Of a stretch of 64,000 nucleotides of DNA, positions 34,734 to 43,056 are shown piece after piece. The stretch's first letter is position 1. Every line of letters starts with the position of its first letter. The position numbers and the translations under genes are program-made. Where the stretch lies: the NCBI GenBank assembly GCA_902762785.1, contig CACWPL010000002.1, positions 95,909-159,908 of the forward strand, written 5' to 3'. The notes under the pieces were generated by a model. The model had not been told where the DNA came from. It did no database searches and saw only the letters and a list, made by a program, of their open reading frames with translations. This DNA is from an uncultured Ruminococcus sp. GTDB lineage: Bacteria; Bacillota; Clostridia; Oscillospirales; Ruminococcaceae.

Positions 34734-34774
34734 AAAAAATGATGCTCCCAGGATCGAACGTCACTGGGAGCATC
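34734..34774 (-). terminator. Terminator after the Thr-rich surface protein gene
   Basis: Minus-strand GATGCTCCCA / TGGGAGCATC (34741-34750 with 34765-34774) followed by ATTTTTT (34734-34740). 37 bp past the stop. Confidence 0.9.
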
Positions 34775-34810
34775 CTGTGTTACGTCAGTTCAGGCGATGC
34801 TGATGATCGC

Positions 34811-35644
34811 TTACTTGGACTTTCTGGATACCAGAGCCACGCCGCCGGCGATGGTCAGAGCAGCCAGCGCAACAGCGATACCGTTGTCGCCGGTCGCGGT
34901 GTTGGTGGTGGTGGCAGCAGCGGTGGTGGAAGCGCCGCCGGAAGCAGCCTTGGTGGTGGCAGCAGTGGTGGTCTTGGAGTCACCGGCCTTGGTGGTCGCG
35001 GTGGTGTTCGTGGTGCCGCCATTGTTCGCAGTGGTATCAGCCGGAGCGGTGGTCTCCTCGGGAGCCGCGGTGGTCCCCTCCTCGGTGGTCTGCTCGCCGA
35101 ACTTCAGGCCGCTTACGGTGAAGGTAACAGATACATCTGCGTCGAACACCTGGTTGCCGTCAACGATCGCGACCTTGGGGGAGGTCCACTGGTTGTAGAT
35201 ATTGACACGCATGTTGTTGCCGTCATCGTCGTCTCTAACGACAGAATCGCTGGTCTTGATCTCCTTATCGCCGATCTTGACAGAGTCAACGGTCATGTTG
35301 ACGCCGCCCTTCTCCAGGCAAGCATAGAAATCGTCGCCCTCATCGCCGTAATTGGATGCAACGAAATCGGTCGTTCTGATCGCCATCGCCCACTGGCCGT
35401 CACCCAGCTCACCGGCCTCACCGCTGGGAACGGTGATGGTGTAGGTGCCATTGTCCGTGATCGTGATGGAGTTGTCAGCGTTCGCCTCCGTCCAAGTGCC
35501 GGAGTAAGCGCCCCAGCCACCGGCGACCATAACGGTGATGCTGTCAGGATATACAGTAGCAGCGGCAGAAGCCGGGATAGCCGCGATGGAAATGGCAGAG
35601 ACTGCCAGCGCAGCAACGCCTGCGAGGATGCTTCTCATCTTCAT
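34811..35644 (-). CDS. Secreted Thr-rich surface protein with sorting-like tail
   Basis: 277 aa. Signal peptide ([20 protein letters not shown], cut near ASA-A), a beta-rich domain at about 30-185 with Trp/Tyr/Asn-rich strands (VAGGWGAYSGTWTEANADNS), a Thr/Ala linker to about 245, then NTATGDNG, a hydrophobic stretch and RKSK. That tail has the layout of a sortase signal, with NTATG in place of NPxTG. The domain could bind carbohydrate; the family is not recognised. Codon use is biased as in highly expressed genes. AGGAGAAGATC site. Confidence 0.8.
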   Translation of the reverse strand: MKMRSILAGVAALAVSAISIAAIPASAAATVYPDSITVMVAGGWGAYSGTWTEANADNSITITDNGTYTITVPSGEAGELGDGQWAMAIRTTDFVASNYGDEGDDFYACLEKGGVNMTVDSVKIGDKEIKTSDSVVRDDDDGNNMRVNIYNQWTSPKVAIVDGNQVFDADVSVTFTVSGLKFGEQTTEEGTTAAPEETTAPADTTANNGGTTNTTATTKAGDSKTTTAATTKAASGGASTTAAATTTNTATGDNGIAVALAALTIAGGVALVSRKSK

Positions 35645-35761
35645 AGTGATCTTCTCCTTTTCTTGTGTCCGGGATATGTCCGCCCGGCCGTTTTCATATG
35701 TTGCGCAGAGCGCGAAATGACGCGATACTGCGCGATCCGACAGAGGCCGGACCTTATTCCT

Positions 35762-35790
35762 ATTATAACATGATCGTATCGAAAAGTCTA
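35762..35790 (-). promoter_or_regulatory. Promoter of the Thr-rich surface protein gene
   Basis: Minus-strand TAGACT (35785-35790), 17-bp spacer, TATAAT (35762-35767). The leader is about 110 nt. Confidence 0.7.
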
Positions 35791-35900
35791 TTGAAATTAT
35801 GAATAAAAATGCACCTTGTTATTTGTCCTAATTTCACATTTTTGACGGTGTTTTTCCTTATTCTTCCGGCTTTTCCGAAACTTTTTCGATGCCGGCGATC

Positions 35901-35940
35901 CAAAAGGGCACCGCCGCCCCACATGCAGGAGGCGGCGGTG
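35901..35940 (-). terminator. Terminator of the pectate lyase gene
   Basis: Minus-strand CACCGCCGCC / GGCGGCGGTG (35909-35918 with 35931-35940), 12-nt loop, then CCCTTTTGG. Just after the dockerin stop. Confidence 0.82.
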
Positions 35941-35951
35941 AACGGTCTGGC

Positions 35952-38819
35952 TCACTTCGCGAGCACGGCGCGCTTGAGGAGCGCGAGGTCGAAGACATCG
36001 ACGGTGCCGTCCTCATTCAGGTCGGCGGCATCGAACTGCGTCTGCGAGAAGCCCTGCATCCCGTGGAGGTACTTCAGCAGCGCGATCACGTCGAGGATGT
36101 CCGTCCTGCCGTCCTCCACGATGTCGCCGCGGACAGGATCGGGCTCCGTGGGCGCGGGGGTCGTCGTGGTGGCAGCGGTCGTGGTCGTCGTGGTGGTCTC
36201 GGTCGTGGTGGTGGTGGTCGTGGTCGTCTCGGTCTGCAAGTTCCACTTCTGGCACGGGCTATTCGTGGGGCCGTACTGCTGCACGTTCGCACCGCTCTCC
36301 TTGGACGCCCCGTCTACCTCGACGAGCGCCGCATCCTTGGACGCATGGGTCACGATGGAATACGACCCATCCAGATTCTTCGTGAAGCGGAAGAGCATCG
36401 CGCTGTCCTTGCTGTCATACGGCACGATGTCGATGTTCGCGGCATTGCCGGAGCCCTCCGCCTTGAGGACGTAGCTCTGATCCTGGAGGGAGCGGATGTA
36501 GTAATAATTGCCCGAGCCGAAGGGCCTCAGGATCCACTTCTGGCAGTCGAAGCCGTTCGCGCCCCACTGCTGGACATTGGTGCCGGAGGCCATCTCGCCG
36601 CCCGCGATGTCCATGACGAGGCCGGAGTTCATGTTCTCAAAGATGTAGACATAGCCGGTATCGAGCGCCGTGCCGGGGTCGGTGACGGCCTCGAGGATCC
36701 AGTCCTGGCAGTTGGCACCGTTGACCTCCCACTGCTGGGCGTTGGCGCCGGAGGCCGTGCTGGCATCGGCGATCTCGACCGCGCTGGCGCCGTCGGTGAT
36801 GCGGGTGCGGATCTTGTAGGAGCCGTCGGCGTTCTGCGTCAGCATGAACTGCTGGTTGGTGCCGCCGTTGTACTGGTAGAGGTCGGCATTGGTGCCGTTC
36901 GCGGTCTTGCGGCCGGCGATGTCGAGGACGTAGGTCGCCCCGTCGCCCACGCAGGAGGCGAGGTAATAATACCCGTCACCGGCGCTGAACAGCTTCCAGA
37001 TGTTGTGGATCTCGGAGCCGTCGCTGCCCCACTGCTGGATGTTGGTGCCGTTCTCGGCAGCACCGCCGGCGACCTCGAGGTAGAGCCCGGAGTTCACGTT
37101 CTTGATGCGGTAGGCCGCGCCCTCATTGAAGCTGGCGGGCACGATCTGGGAGGACGCATCCGGCGCCTCGGAGAAGCCTGCGCTCGGGACGCCCTTGGAG
37201 CCGAAGCGGAGATACATCCAGTTGCTGTTCGCGGACTGGCATCCGGAATAGCTGGAGCAGTAGCTCTTGGCGGCATCGGCAGAGATGGAGACATAGTCAT
37301 AATGCGAGGTGGGACGCCATGTGCTGGCGACGGAGTAGCTGGGATTGCTCGTCGTGCCCTGTCCCTGGACGGTGCGGCTGCAATTGGAGAACTTCGAGCC
37401 GCTCTCGGCATAGGCACCGGCATAGGTGATCTGGTTCCAGTCGCAGATGACGTTGCCGCCGTTGGCGTAGTAGCAGTTCTCAGCGTAGATGTCGCAGCCG
37501 CTGTGGACGGTGTAGGCCATGGAGAAGGTGTCCACATAGTTGCAGAGGGAGTGGAAATAGCCCCAGCGCATCAGTCCCGGGCCGCGGGTGAGGGTCTGGT
37601 AGAACTTGTTGGCCGCGAGGGTCATGCGCGGGAAGCCGTCGTACTTGGCCTTGACGTCGGCGGTATCGTCCGGGTAGCCGAGGATCAGGCCGTACTCGTG
37701 GAGGCCGAAGGAGCAGTCGGAGATGGTGCAGTAGTCCGCGCCGTAGCAGCAGGCGAGGAACTTGTCGTAGTCCGGCTGGCCGGAGGAGGCCTTGTTGTAG
37801 TCGGCATGGCCGGTGAAGGTCACATGGTCGACCCAGAGGTTCTGGCCGGCGCTGAAATAGACGGAGATGTTGTCGTTGCCGTTGGCATCCTTGTCGTGCT
37901 GGATGTCGAGGTTGCGGATGATGACGTTATTGCCCTTGCCGCTGTTCTGCTTGGTGCAGAGGGCGACGTTGTAGAGCGTGTGCTTGCCGTAGCTGCCGAC
38001 GATGGTCTTCCTGTCGGTGATGTAGATGCGGCCGTCGGGATTGTAGTAGTGGTTCTGGCCGTCGATCTTGTAGGACGTGCCGCCGCTGATGTCGCCCTTG
38101 ACGATGATGGTGTAGGCGCCGTCTGCCTCGGCGTACTTCTTGAGGTCGTCGAAGGTCGTGACCTCGACCGTCTCACCGAAGAGACCGCCGATGTCCGCGG
38201 CCTTGATGCCGGAGCCGTCGTTCTTGCAGTAGCCGGCGAAGCCCTGGAGGCCGTCGGCATTGAGGAGCCAGAGCTGGCTGTCCGCGCCGGTGTAGGACGC
38301 GAGGGTCATGCCGCTCGTGCCCTGGGTCAGGGCGAGGGAGGTGTCCTCGTAGTTGACGATCTTGTAGTAGAGATCGTTGCCGAGGTGGTCCTGCTTGACG
38401 GGGACGACGAACCAGTGCTGGGACTTGGCCGCCTCCGCGCCGTAGACGACGACGGCATTGCCGGCCTTGACGCTGTAGTTCTGCGGCGTCAGCATACGGC
38501 CGGACTGCGCGTTGGTCAGCTTGAAGAAGGTGCCGTTGCTGTCGCTGCCGACGCGGTCGAAGCGCCAGGAGCAGGAGAGGTCCTTGCCGAGCGCCTTGAC
38601 GGAGAGGGTGGAGTTGTCTGTGGTGCCGTTCTCGGTCAGCACCTTGGAATTATCCTTGGTGGCGATGAGGGTGAGCTGGGCGGGGTAGTCGACGGAGGCG
38701 GCCTGCGCCTCGATCGCGCCGCCGCGGGGGAGGGGCGCTGCGATGCCGAAGAGTGCGAGCAGCACGGTCAGCATCATGCAGACGGCCCGTTGGAGGAGCT
38801 TGGTCTTCGAGCGGGTCAT
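35952..38819 (-). CDS. Pectate lyase PL1 with ricin-type binding modules and dockerin
   Basis: About 955 aa, secreted. Signal peptide 1-40; ricin-like region about 45-190; PL1 parallel beta-helix about 200-560 with NLWVDHVTFTGHADYNK, YGADYCTISDCSFGLHEYGL and the catalytic-Arg segment TRGPGLMRWGYFHSLCNYVD; two beta-trefoil (RICIN/CBM13-like) domains about 565-712 and 722-862, with repeated QQW motifs; Thr linker 863-890; dockerin 896-955 ending DVFDLALLKRAVLAK. PL1 enzymes cleave polygalacturonan by beta-elimination; the trefoils should bind the wall sugars. The start is 38819, since AAAGGA abuts the ATG at 38828. Stands alone behind its own promoter. Confidence 0.9.
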   Translation of the reverse strand: MTRSKTKLLQRAVCMMLTVLLALFGIAAPLPRGGAIEAQAASVDYPAQLTLIATKDNSKVLTENGTTDNSTLSVKALGKDLSCSWRFDRVGSDSNGTFFKLTNAQSGRMLTPQNYSVKAGNAVVVYGAEAAKSQHWFVVPVKQDHLGNDLYYKIVNYEDTSLALTQGTSGMTLASYTGADSQLWLLNADGLQGFAGYCKNDGSGIKAADIGGLFGETVEVTTFDDLKKYAEADGAYTIIVKGDISGGTSYKIDGQNHYYNPDGRIYITDRKTIVGSYGKHTLYNVALCTKQNSGKGNNVIIRNLDIQHDKDANGNDNISVYFSAGQNLWVDHVTFTGHADYNKASSGQPDYDKFLACCYGADYCTISDCSFGLHEYGLILGYPDDTADVKAKYDGFPRMTLAANKFYQTLTRGPGLMRWGYFHSLCNYVDTFSMAYTVHSGCDIYAENCYYANGGNVICDWNQITYAGAYAESGSKFSNCSRTVQGQGTTSNPSYSVASTWRPTSHYDYVSISADAAKSYCSSYSGCQSANSNWMYLRFGSKGVPSAGFSEAPDASSQIVPASFNEGAAYRIKNVNSGLYLEVAGGAAENGTNIQQWGSDGSEIHNIWKLFSAGDGYYYLASCVGDGATYVLDIAGRKTANGTNADLYQYNGGTNQQFMLTQNADGSYKIRTRITDGASAVEIADASTASGANAQQWEVNGANCQDWILEAVTDPGTALDTGYVYIFENMNSGLVMDIAGGEMASGTNVQQWGANGFDCQKWILRPFGSGNYYYIRSLQDQSYVLKAEGSGNAANIDIVPYDSKDSAMLFRFTKNLDGSYSIVTHASKDAALVEVDGASKESGANVQQYGPTNSPCQKWNLQTETTTTTTTTTETTTTTTTAATTTTPAPTEPDPVRGDIVEDGRTDILDVIALLKYLHGMQGFSQTQFDAADLNEDGTVDVFDLALLKRAVLAK

Positions 38820-38920
38820 AGCGATCATTCCTTTCTTTATGCGTCTGGGTGCGCATCCGCTTTGGATGCCTTCTGTTTCCCGAGTGCCGGGCGCACGACT
38901 GTCCGGCGGTCTCTATTTTT

Positions 38921-38949
38921 ATTATATAATATGTCGCCTGAAAAATCAA
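38921..38949 (-). promoter_or_regulatory. Promoter of the pectate lyase gene
   Basis: Minus-strand TTGATT (38944-38949), 17-bp spacer, TATAAT (38921-38926). Leader about 95 nt. Bases 38950-39133 hold no gene or clear signal. Confidence 0.85.
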
Positions 38950-39133
38950 TAGCTTATTCATAATTTTTTCAACTTTAGCAGATCTGCACAGGATGATAGC
39001 CTCTGTATCATCCCGAAACTGCGAGAATGTCGGACTGGCCGTGCGGGCGGGACGTTGGCCGTATCGGGGACCGTCCACAGCAGATCGCACAAAACATGGA
39101 GGACGGTGCGCGAAAATATCGTCATTTATTCGA

Positions 39134-39163
39134 TTGACATGTGCAGGGGTTTTCCATTATACT
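39134..39163 (+). promoter_or_regulatory. Promoter of the acyl carrier protein gene
   Basis: TTGACA (39134-39139), 18-bp spacer, TATACT (39158-39163), 44 bp before ATG. Confidence 0.85.
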
Positions 39164-39207
39164 ATGGGTAAGAAAACTATTTTTACAGCATAGGAGGGAT
39201 CTTACAA

Positions 39208-39447
39208 ATGGATCTGAATGCAGTTGCGGCGATCATCGCCGAGCAGTTCGATGTAGACGTGGACGACCTGAACGAGGATACCGACATCCTGGAGGATCTC
39301 GGCTGTGACTCGGTCGGCGCTGTGGAGCTCATCATGGCGCTCGAGAGCGCGACGGACATCCGCATCCCGGATGAGGCAGTGGACAGCATCCGCACCATCG
39401 GCGACATCGTGAACTACCTGTCCGAGCACGCCGACAGCGAGGACTGA
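39208..39447 (+). CDS. acpP: Acyl carrier protein
   Basis: 79 aa, acidic helical bundle. The Ser that takes 4'-phosphopantetheine is in LGCDSVGAVELIMALE (DSV in place of the common DSL). It carries growing acyl chains. No fatty-acid or polyketide synthesis gene is beside it and it has its own promoter and terminator, so whether it is the housekeeping AcpP or a second one cannot be told. AGGAGGGATC site. Confidence 0.9.
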   Translation: MDLNAVAAIIAEQFDVDVDDLNEDTDILEDLGCDSVGAVELIMALESATDIRIPDEAVDSIRTIGDIVNYLSEHADSED

Positions 39448-39475
39448 TCCGGCCACGGCATCTATAACGCCACCC

Positions 39476-39516
39476 ACGGCACATCCGGCAGCCTCTGGCG
39501 GATGTGCCGTTTTTTA
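39476..39516 (+). terminator. Terminator of the acyl carrier protein gene
   Basis: ACGGCACATCCG (39476-39487) / CGGATGTGCCGT (39499-39510), 11-nt loop, then six T. Confidence 0.93.
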
Positions 39517-39519
39517 CCC

Positions 39520-39548
39520 TTGCTTTCGGCCGTTTTTTCTGGTATACT
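39520..39548 (+). promoter_or_regulatory. Promoter of the sortase locus
   Basis: TTGCTT (39520-39525), 17-bp spacer ending TGG, TATACT (39543-39548). It starts 4 bp after the T-tract of the preceding terminator. Confidence 0.82.
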
Positions 39549-39635
39549 TATCAAGGGGGACGACCTGTGTGCCCCCGATGCCCCATGTCTGCCGGCGCCG
39601 TCCGACAGTCATACCCGATAGAAAGGAAGGCAGGA

Positions 39636-40535
39636 ATGAAGCATCCCAAGCACCTCCTCGCTGCCGCGGCTGCGGCGGCGATGGTCTTCACCGGCACGCA
39701 CCTGACGGCGCATGCCTACACGCCCGATGATGTGGCGGCAAAGGCCCGTCAGGCCGGGTGGCCGGACTACCTGATCCAGATGGGCTATAACGAATGGTCC
39801 TCCGGCGACTACACGCAGAACGAGCTCGACAAGGCCTATGAGAGCGTCTCGGGCTACGACACGCAGACCAAGGAGATGATCTGCAACTATTTCGGCGTCG
39901 ACCCCGATGACGTCCCCGATCCGGAGCCGGCGGCCCCCACCGAGGCTGCGTCCCCTGTGACCGAGGCGCCGACGGAGGGCGGCACGTCCGCAGGTGTGAC
40001 CGGCGGGGATACCTCCGGGAACACGACCGGCGGGGATACGTCCGGGAACACGACCGGCGGCACGTCCGGGAAGGGCGATGAGTCCCTGATCGTGACCAAG
40101 ACGGACGGCACGACGGAGCAGCGCGTCTCCAAGACGGATTTCATCAACATGACCTATGAGGAGAAGAAGGCCTATGTCGACACCCTCACGGAGGAGTCCA
40201 AGGCCGCCTTCGTCGGGTCGCTCTCGACCGCCGAGAAGAACAGCATGATCAAGCAGATGCCCACCGCCGAGAAGGCCGCGCTCATGCAGACCTACATCGA
40301 CGCCGCGGGCACGATGGGCGTCAATGTCACCGTCGACCAGCTCACCGGGGACAACATCTCCCTGACCATGCGCGATGACGAGGGCAAGGTCGTCGGCATG
40401 ACGAACGTCGGCATCACCATCGACGAGACCGGCATCTCCCACACCCTCCCCTACGGCCTCGCCGCCGCCGCGGCGGTGGCTGCGCTGCTGGGATTCGCTC
40501 AGATCGGCCGCACGATGCGGCGGGAGGACAGATGA
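39636..40535 (+). CDS. Exported protein with TLPY-membrane-Arg tail (sortase locus, paralogue 1)
   Basis: 299 aa. Signal peptide (LAAAAAAAMVFTGTHLTAHA), a helical domain about 24-85 (YTPDDVAAKARQAGWPDYLI), a Pro/Thr/Gly linker about 95-150 with GGDTSGNTTG repeated, a second helical domain about 155-235, a beta segment, then IDETGISHTLPYG, a hydrophobic helix and RTMRREDR. The paralogue downstream shares the two domains and the ending. The end has the layout of a cell-wall sorting signal, but TLPYG is not a known motif. ATG 39636 follows GAAAGGAAGG. Confidence 0.78.
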   Translation: MKHPKHLLAAAAAAAMVFTGTHLTAHAYTPDDVAAKARQAGWPDYLIQMGYNEWSSGDYTQNELDKAYESVSGYDTQTKEMICNYFGVDPDDVPDPEPAAPTEAASPVTEAPTEGGTSAGVTGGDTSGNTTGGDTSGNTTGGTSGKGDESLIVTKTDGTTEQRVSKTDFINMTYEEKKAYVDTLTEESKAAFVGSLSTAEKNSMIKQMPTAEKAALMQTYIDAAGTMGVNVTVDQLTGDNISLTMRDDEGKVVGMTNVGITIDETGISHTLPYGLAAAAAVAALLGFAQIGRTMRREDR

Positions 40536-41290
40536 GACGCCCCCTCGCGGCACTGGCCGCAGCGGCAGCGCTCCTCGCCGGGACGGCCGCGCTCCCCGCG
40601 CACGCCTACACGGCCGAGGACATCGCCGAGAAGATGCGCGAGGTCGGCACGCCCGAGAGTCAGGTGCAGGCCGCCTATAACGACATGCTCTCCGGCGGCT
40701 ACGACGAGAGCTGGTACGACATCGCCTACGAGGAGCTCGAGCAGGATGCCGAGCGCTTCAAGCAGCGTCTGCGCGACTATTACGGCATCCCCGCCCCCGA
40801 GACTCCCGATGTCACGCCCGAGACGCCGGACGTCCCCGCCGACACGCTCTACGCCCCGGACGGCGCGGTCGTGGAACGCATCAGCGATGCTGAGTTCATC
40901 GACATGAGCTACGAGGCGAAGCAGGCCTACATCGACGGCCTCGACGATGCCTCCAAGCAGCGCTTCCTCGCGTCCCTCTCCGATAAGGCACGCAACAGCA
41001 TGGTCAAGTCCCTCCCGGCTGCCGACCAGGCGGCCTTCGCGGACATCCTGATCGACGCGGCGGACGCCGTGGGGATGCAGATGACCGTCGACCAGATCGG
41101 CGGCGGCACGGTCGACTATACCGTCCGTGACCAGGAGGGCGTCGTCATCGACCGCGCGAGCGTCGGCATCGCCATCGACGAGACCGGCATCTCCCACACC
41201 CTCCCCTACGCCGGCGCGGCTGCAGCCGTGCTGGCCTCCCTGACCGGCCTTGCGCTCGTCTACCGTGCGCAGCGGCGGGGATGCGAGTGA
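40532..41290 (+). CDS. Exported protein with TLPY-membrane-Arg tail (sortase locus, paralogue 2)
   Basis: 252 aa; overlaps the previous gene by ATGA. Signal peptide (LAALAAAAALLAGTAALPAH), first domain AYTAEDIAEKMREVGTPESQ, a short Pro/Thr linker (PETPDVTPETPDVPADT), second domain (RISDAEFIDMSYEAKQAYID) and the same IDETGISHTLPY ending followed by AGAAAAVLASLTGLALVYRA and QRRGCE. A tandem duplicate with a shorter linker. Both may be substrates or partners of the sortase 24 bp further on. Confidence 0.78.
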   Translation: MRRPLAALAAAAALLAGTAALPAHAYTAEDIAEKMREVGTPESQVQAAYNDMLSGGYDESWYDIAYEELEQDAERFKQRLRDYYGIPAPETPDVTPETPDVPADTLYAPDGAVVERISDAEFIDMSYEAKQAYIDGLDDASKQRFLASLSDKARNSMVKSLPAADQAAFADILIDAADAVGMQMTVDQIGGGTVDYTVRDQEGVVIDRASVGIAIDETGISHTLPYAGAAAAVLASLTGLALVYRAQRRGCE

Positions 41291-41314
41291 TACCGCATAG
41301 AAAGGAGCCGTATC

Positions 41315-42016
41315 TTGGCAAACAATAAGAAAAAAGCCTTCCCCGTCTACCTGGTGACCGGCCTGCTCCTGCTGGTGCTCTGCACGGCGGTGAGCGTCGC
41401 GGCGCTGACGGTGCCGTATGAGCGGGCGAAGACCTATCTGAACATCCTCTTCATGGACGACAAGAAGCTCACGCCCTCGACCGGCGTGAACGGTCTGGTC
41501 ATCGTGGAGAACGAGGACATCCCGACCGAGACGCAGAGCGCCGCGGCGGCGGAGCTGCCGTCGGAGGGCGAGATCGTCCGTCCGGCGTTCGGCGAGCAGT
41601 ATGCCGTGCTCAAGTGCGAGGCGGCGGGCATCAATGTCCCGGTCTATTGGGGCAGCAGCGCGGAGCTCCTCGAGCGCGGCGCCTGCCAGACCACCAGCTC
41701 GGTCGTCATCGGTGAGACGGGCAATGTCGTCATCGACGCGCATGTGAACACGTTCTTCGCCGACCTCACGAAGATCGCCCCGGGCGACGAGGTCGTCCTC
41801 TTCACGGAGTACGGCATCTTCACCTACACGGCCACCGAGCAGGTCAAGTTCGAGAACACGGACAAGCGCTACGTCAACACGACCGACTTCGACCGCCTCA
41901 CGCTCTACACCTGTGAGGCACAGGTCCTTGGCACCTCGACCACGCGCGTGGGCGTGCTTTGTGACCTGACGAAGAAGCAGTTCTACACGGCGGCCGCCGG
42001 AGAGGAGGGGGCATGA
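41315..42016 (+). CDS. Sortase (class D-like)
   Basis: 233 aa, TTG start after GAAAGGAGCC. N-terminal membrane helix (VYLVTGLLLLVLCTAVSVAA), a spacer of about 55 residues, then the sortase barrel. Catalytic residues can be placed at His143 (NVVIDAHVNTFFADL), Cys200 (DRLTLYTCEA) and Arg211 (TSTTRVGVLCDL). The TLYTC motif in place of TLTTC, and the small size, suggest class D or a related group. It joins surface proteins to the wall or to each other. It lies between the two TLPY proteins and a four-helix membrane protein, all overlapping or within 25 bp. Confidence 0.87.
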   Translation: MANNKKKAFPVYLVTGLLLLVLCTAVSVAALTVPYERAKTYLNILFMDDKKLTPSTGVNGLVIVENEDIPTETQSAAAAELPSEGEIVRPAFGEQYAVLKCEAAGINVPVYWGSSAELLERGACQTTSSVVIGETGNVVIDAHVNTFFADLTKIAPGDEVVLFTEYGIFTYTATEQVKFENTDKRYVNTTDFDRLTLYTCEAQVLGTSTTRVGVLCDLTKKQFYTAAAGEEGA

Positions 42017-42963
42017 TGGCGAAGACGAAGGAGCCGCGCATCCGGCTCTATTTCCCGAACCTCCTGCTGACGTTCCTGCTGGTGTTCTGCCTGATCGGGA
42101 CGGAGCTGATGCTCCTCGTGCAGCACACGGCCCTGAACGCGGAGGCCTTCCGCAAGGTGGAGGAGGCGCAGCAGCTCAGCACCAAGGCGTCCCAGACGCT
42201 CGAGAGCTATTTCAAGACCCGCGCCAACAGCACGGGCATCCCGGCGGAGCTGTTCCTCCAGTACACGGACGAGAACACGCTCTCCCAGGGCATCCATGCG
42301 AGCGTGGAGGCGGCCTTCGCGTACCTGAACGGGGAGCGGGAGCAGTTCGACTATTCCAGGGAGAGCATGAGGGAGACCCTCGCGTTCGACCGGCTGGAGA
42401 CATCGGTCACGGACTTTTTCAGCAGCTACGCCGACGAGAACGGCTACGCGAAGGACGCGACCTATGAGGCCAAGGTGGCGCAGACCATCGACGAGGCCGA
42501 GGAGGAGATCCTGTTCGTGACGGACGTGTTCAAGCTCCGGACGCTCTCGGAGAACAAGTGGTTCCCGAAGATCCGCAAGATCGCGTCGAATGTCGGGACG
42601 GGGACGGCGCTGTGCATCGCGGTGACGGCGCTGGTGATCGTGCTGCTGATCCTCTGTAATTTGAAGCAGCGGGCGCACATCGCCTACTGGCTCGGGCTCG
42701 CGGCGGCGATCGCGGGGCTCCTGCTGGGCGCGCCGATGGTGTGGTGCCTGGCGACGGACTTCTTCTCGGGCTTCGCGGTAAAGGACCCGCAGATCTTCGC
42801 GGCGGTCGTCGGCTATCTCCAGATGCTCACGAAGGACGCGCTGGTGATGGCCGTGGTGACGCTCGCGGCGGGGCTCGTGCTCTTTGGCGTCTTCGCGTTC
42901 TGCATGGCGCTCCGGCGCGAGGAGGAGGCCGACATCTCCGACCTCCCCGGCGGTGCAGCGTGA
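42013..42963 (+). CDS. Membrane protein with large outside domain (sortase locus)
   Basis: 316 aa; ATGA overlap with the sortase. One N-terminal helix (PNLLLTFLLVFCLIGTELML), an outside helical domain of about 150 residues rich in Glu, three more helices (about 195-220, 225-248, 275-300) and a Glu/Asp-rich tail. It has no named domain. Its place suggests an assembly or scaffold partner of the sortase. A second ATG at 42016 (MAKTKEPR) is as good a start. Confidence 0.75.
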   Translation: MMAKTKEPRIRLYFPNLLLTFLLVFCLIGTELMLLVQHTALNAEAFRKVEEAQQLSTKASQTLESYFKTRANSTGIPAELFLQYTDENTLSQGIHASVEAAFAYLNGEREQFDYSRESMRETLAFDRLETSVTDFFSSYADENGYAKDATYEAKVAQTIDEAEEEILFVTDVFKLRTLSENKWFPKIRKIASNVGTGTALCIAVTALVIVLLILCNLKQRAHIAYWLGLAAAIAGLLLGAPMVWCLATDFFSGFAVKDPQIFAAVVGYLQMLTKDALVMAVVTLAAGLVLFGVFAFCMALRREEEADISDLPGGAA

Positions 42964-42991
42964 GCATGTTATGACGATATGACATGACGAA

Positions 42992-43027
42992 ACGGCACAT
43001 CTGCAAGGCGCAGGTGTGCCGTTTTTG
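42992..43027 (+). terminator. Terminator of the sortase locus
   Basis: ACGGCACATCTGC (42992-43004) / GCAGGTGTGCCGT (43010-43022) with one G-T pair, then TTTTG. Confidence 0.92.
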
Positions 43028-43056
43028 TTTATGGGGGCGGGGATAGCGGCGCCGCT

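Noticed and set aside
35889-38963. A 1024-codon open frame on the plus strand opposite the pectate lyase gene.
   Set aside because: It is a shadow: no ribosome site, no domain, and Val/Gly/Ala/Asp-rich translation typical of antisense to a GC-rich gene.
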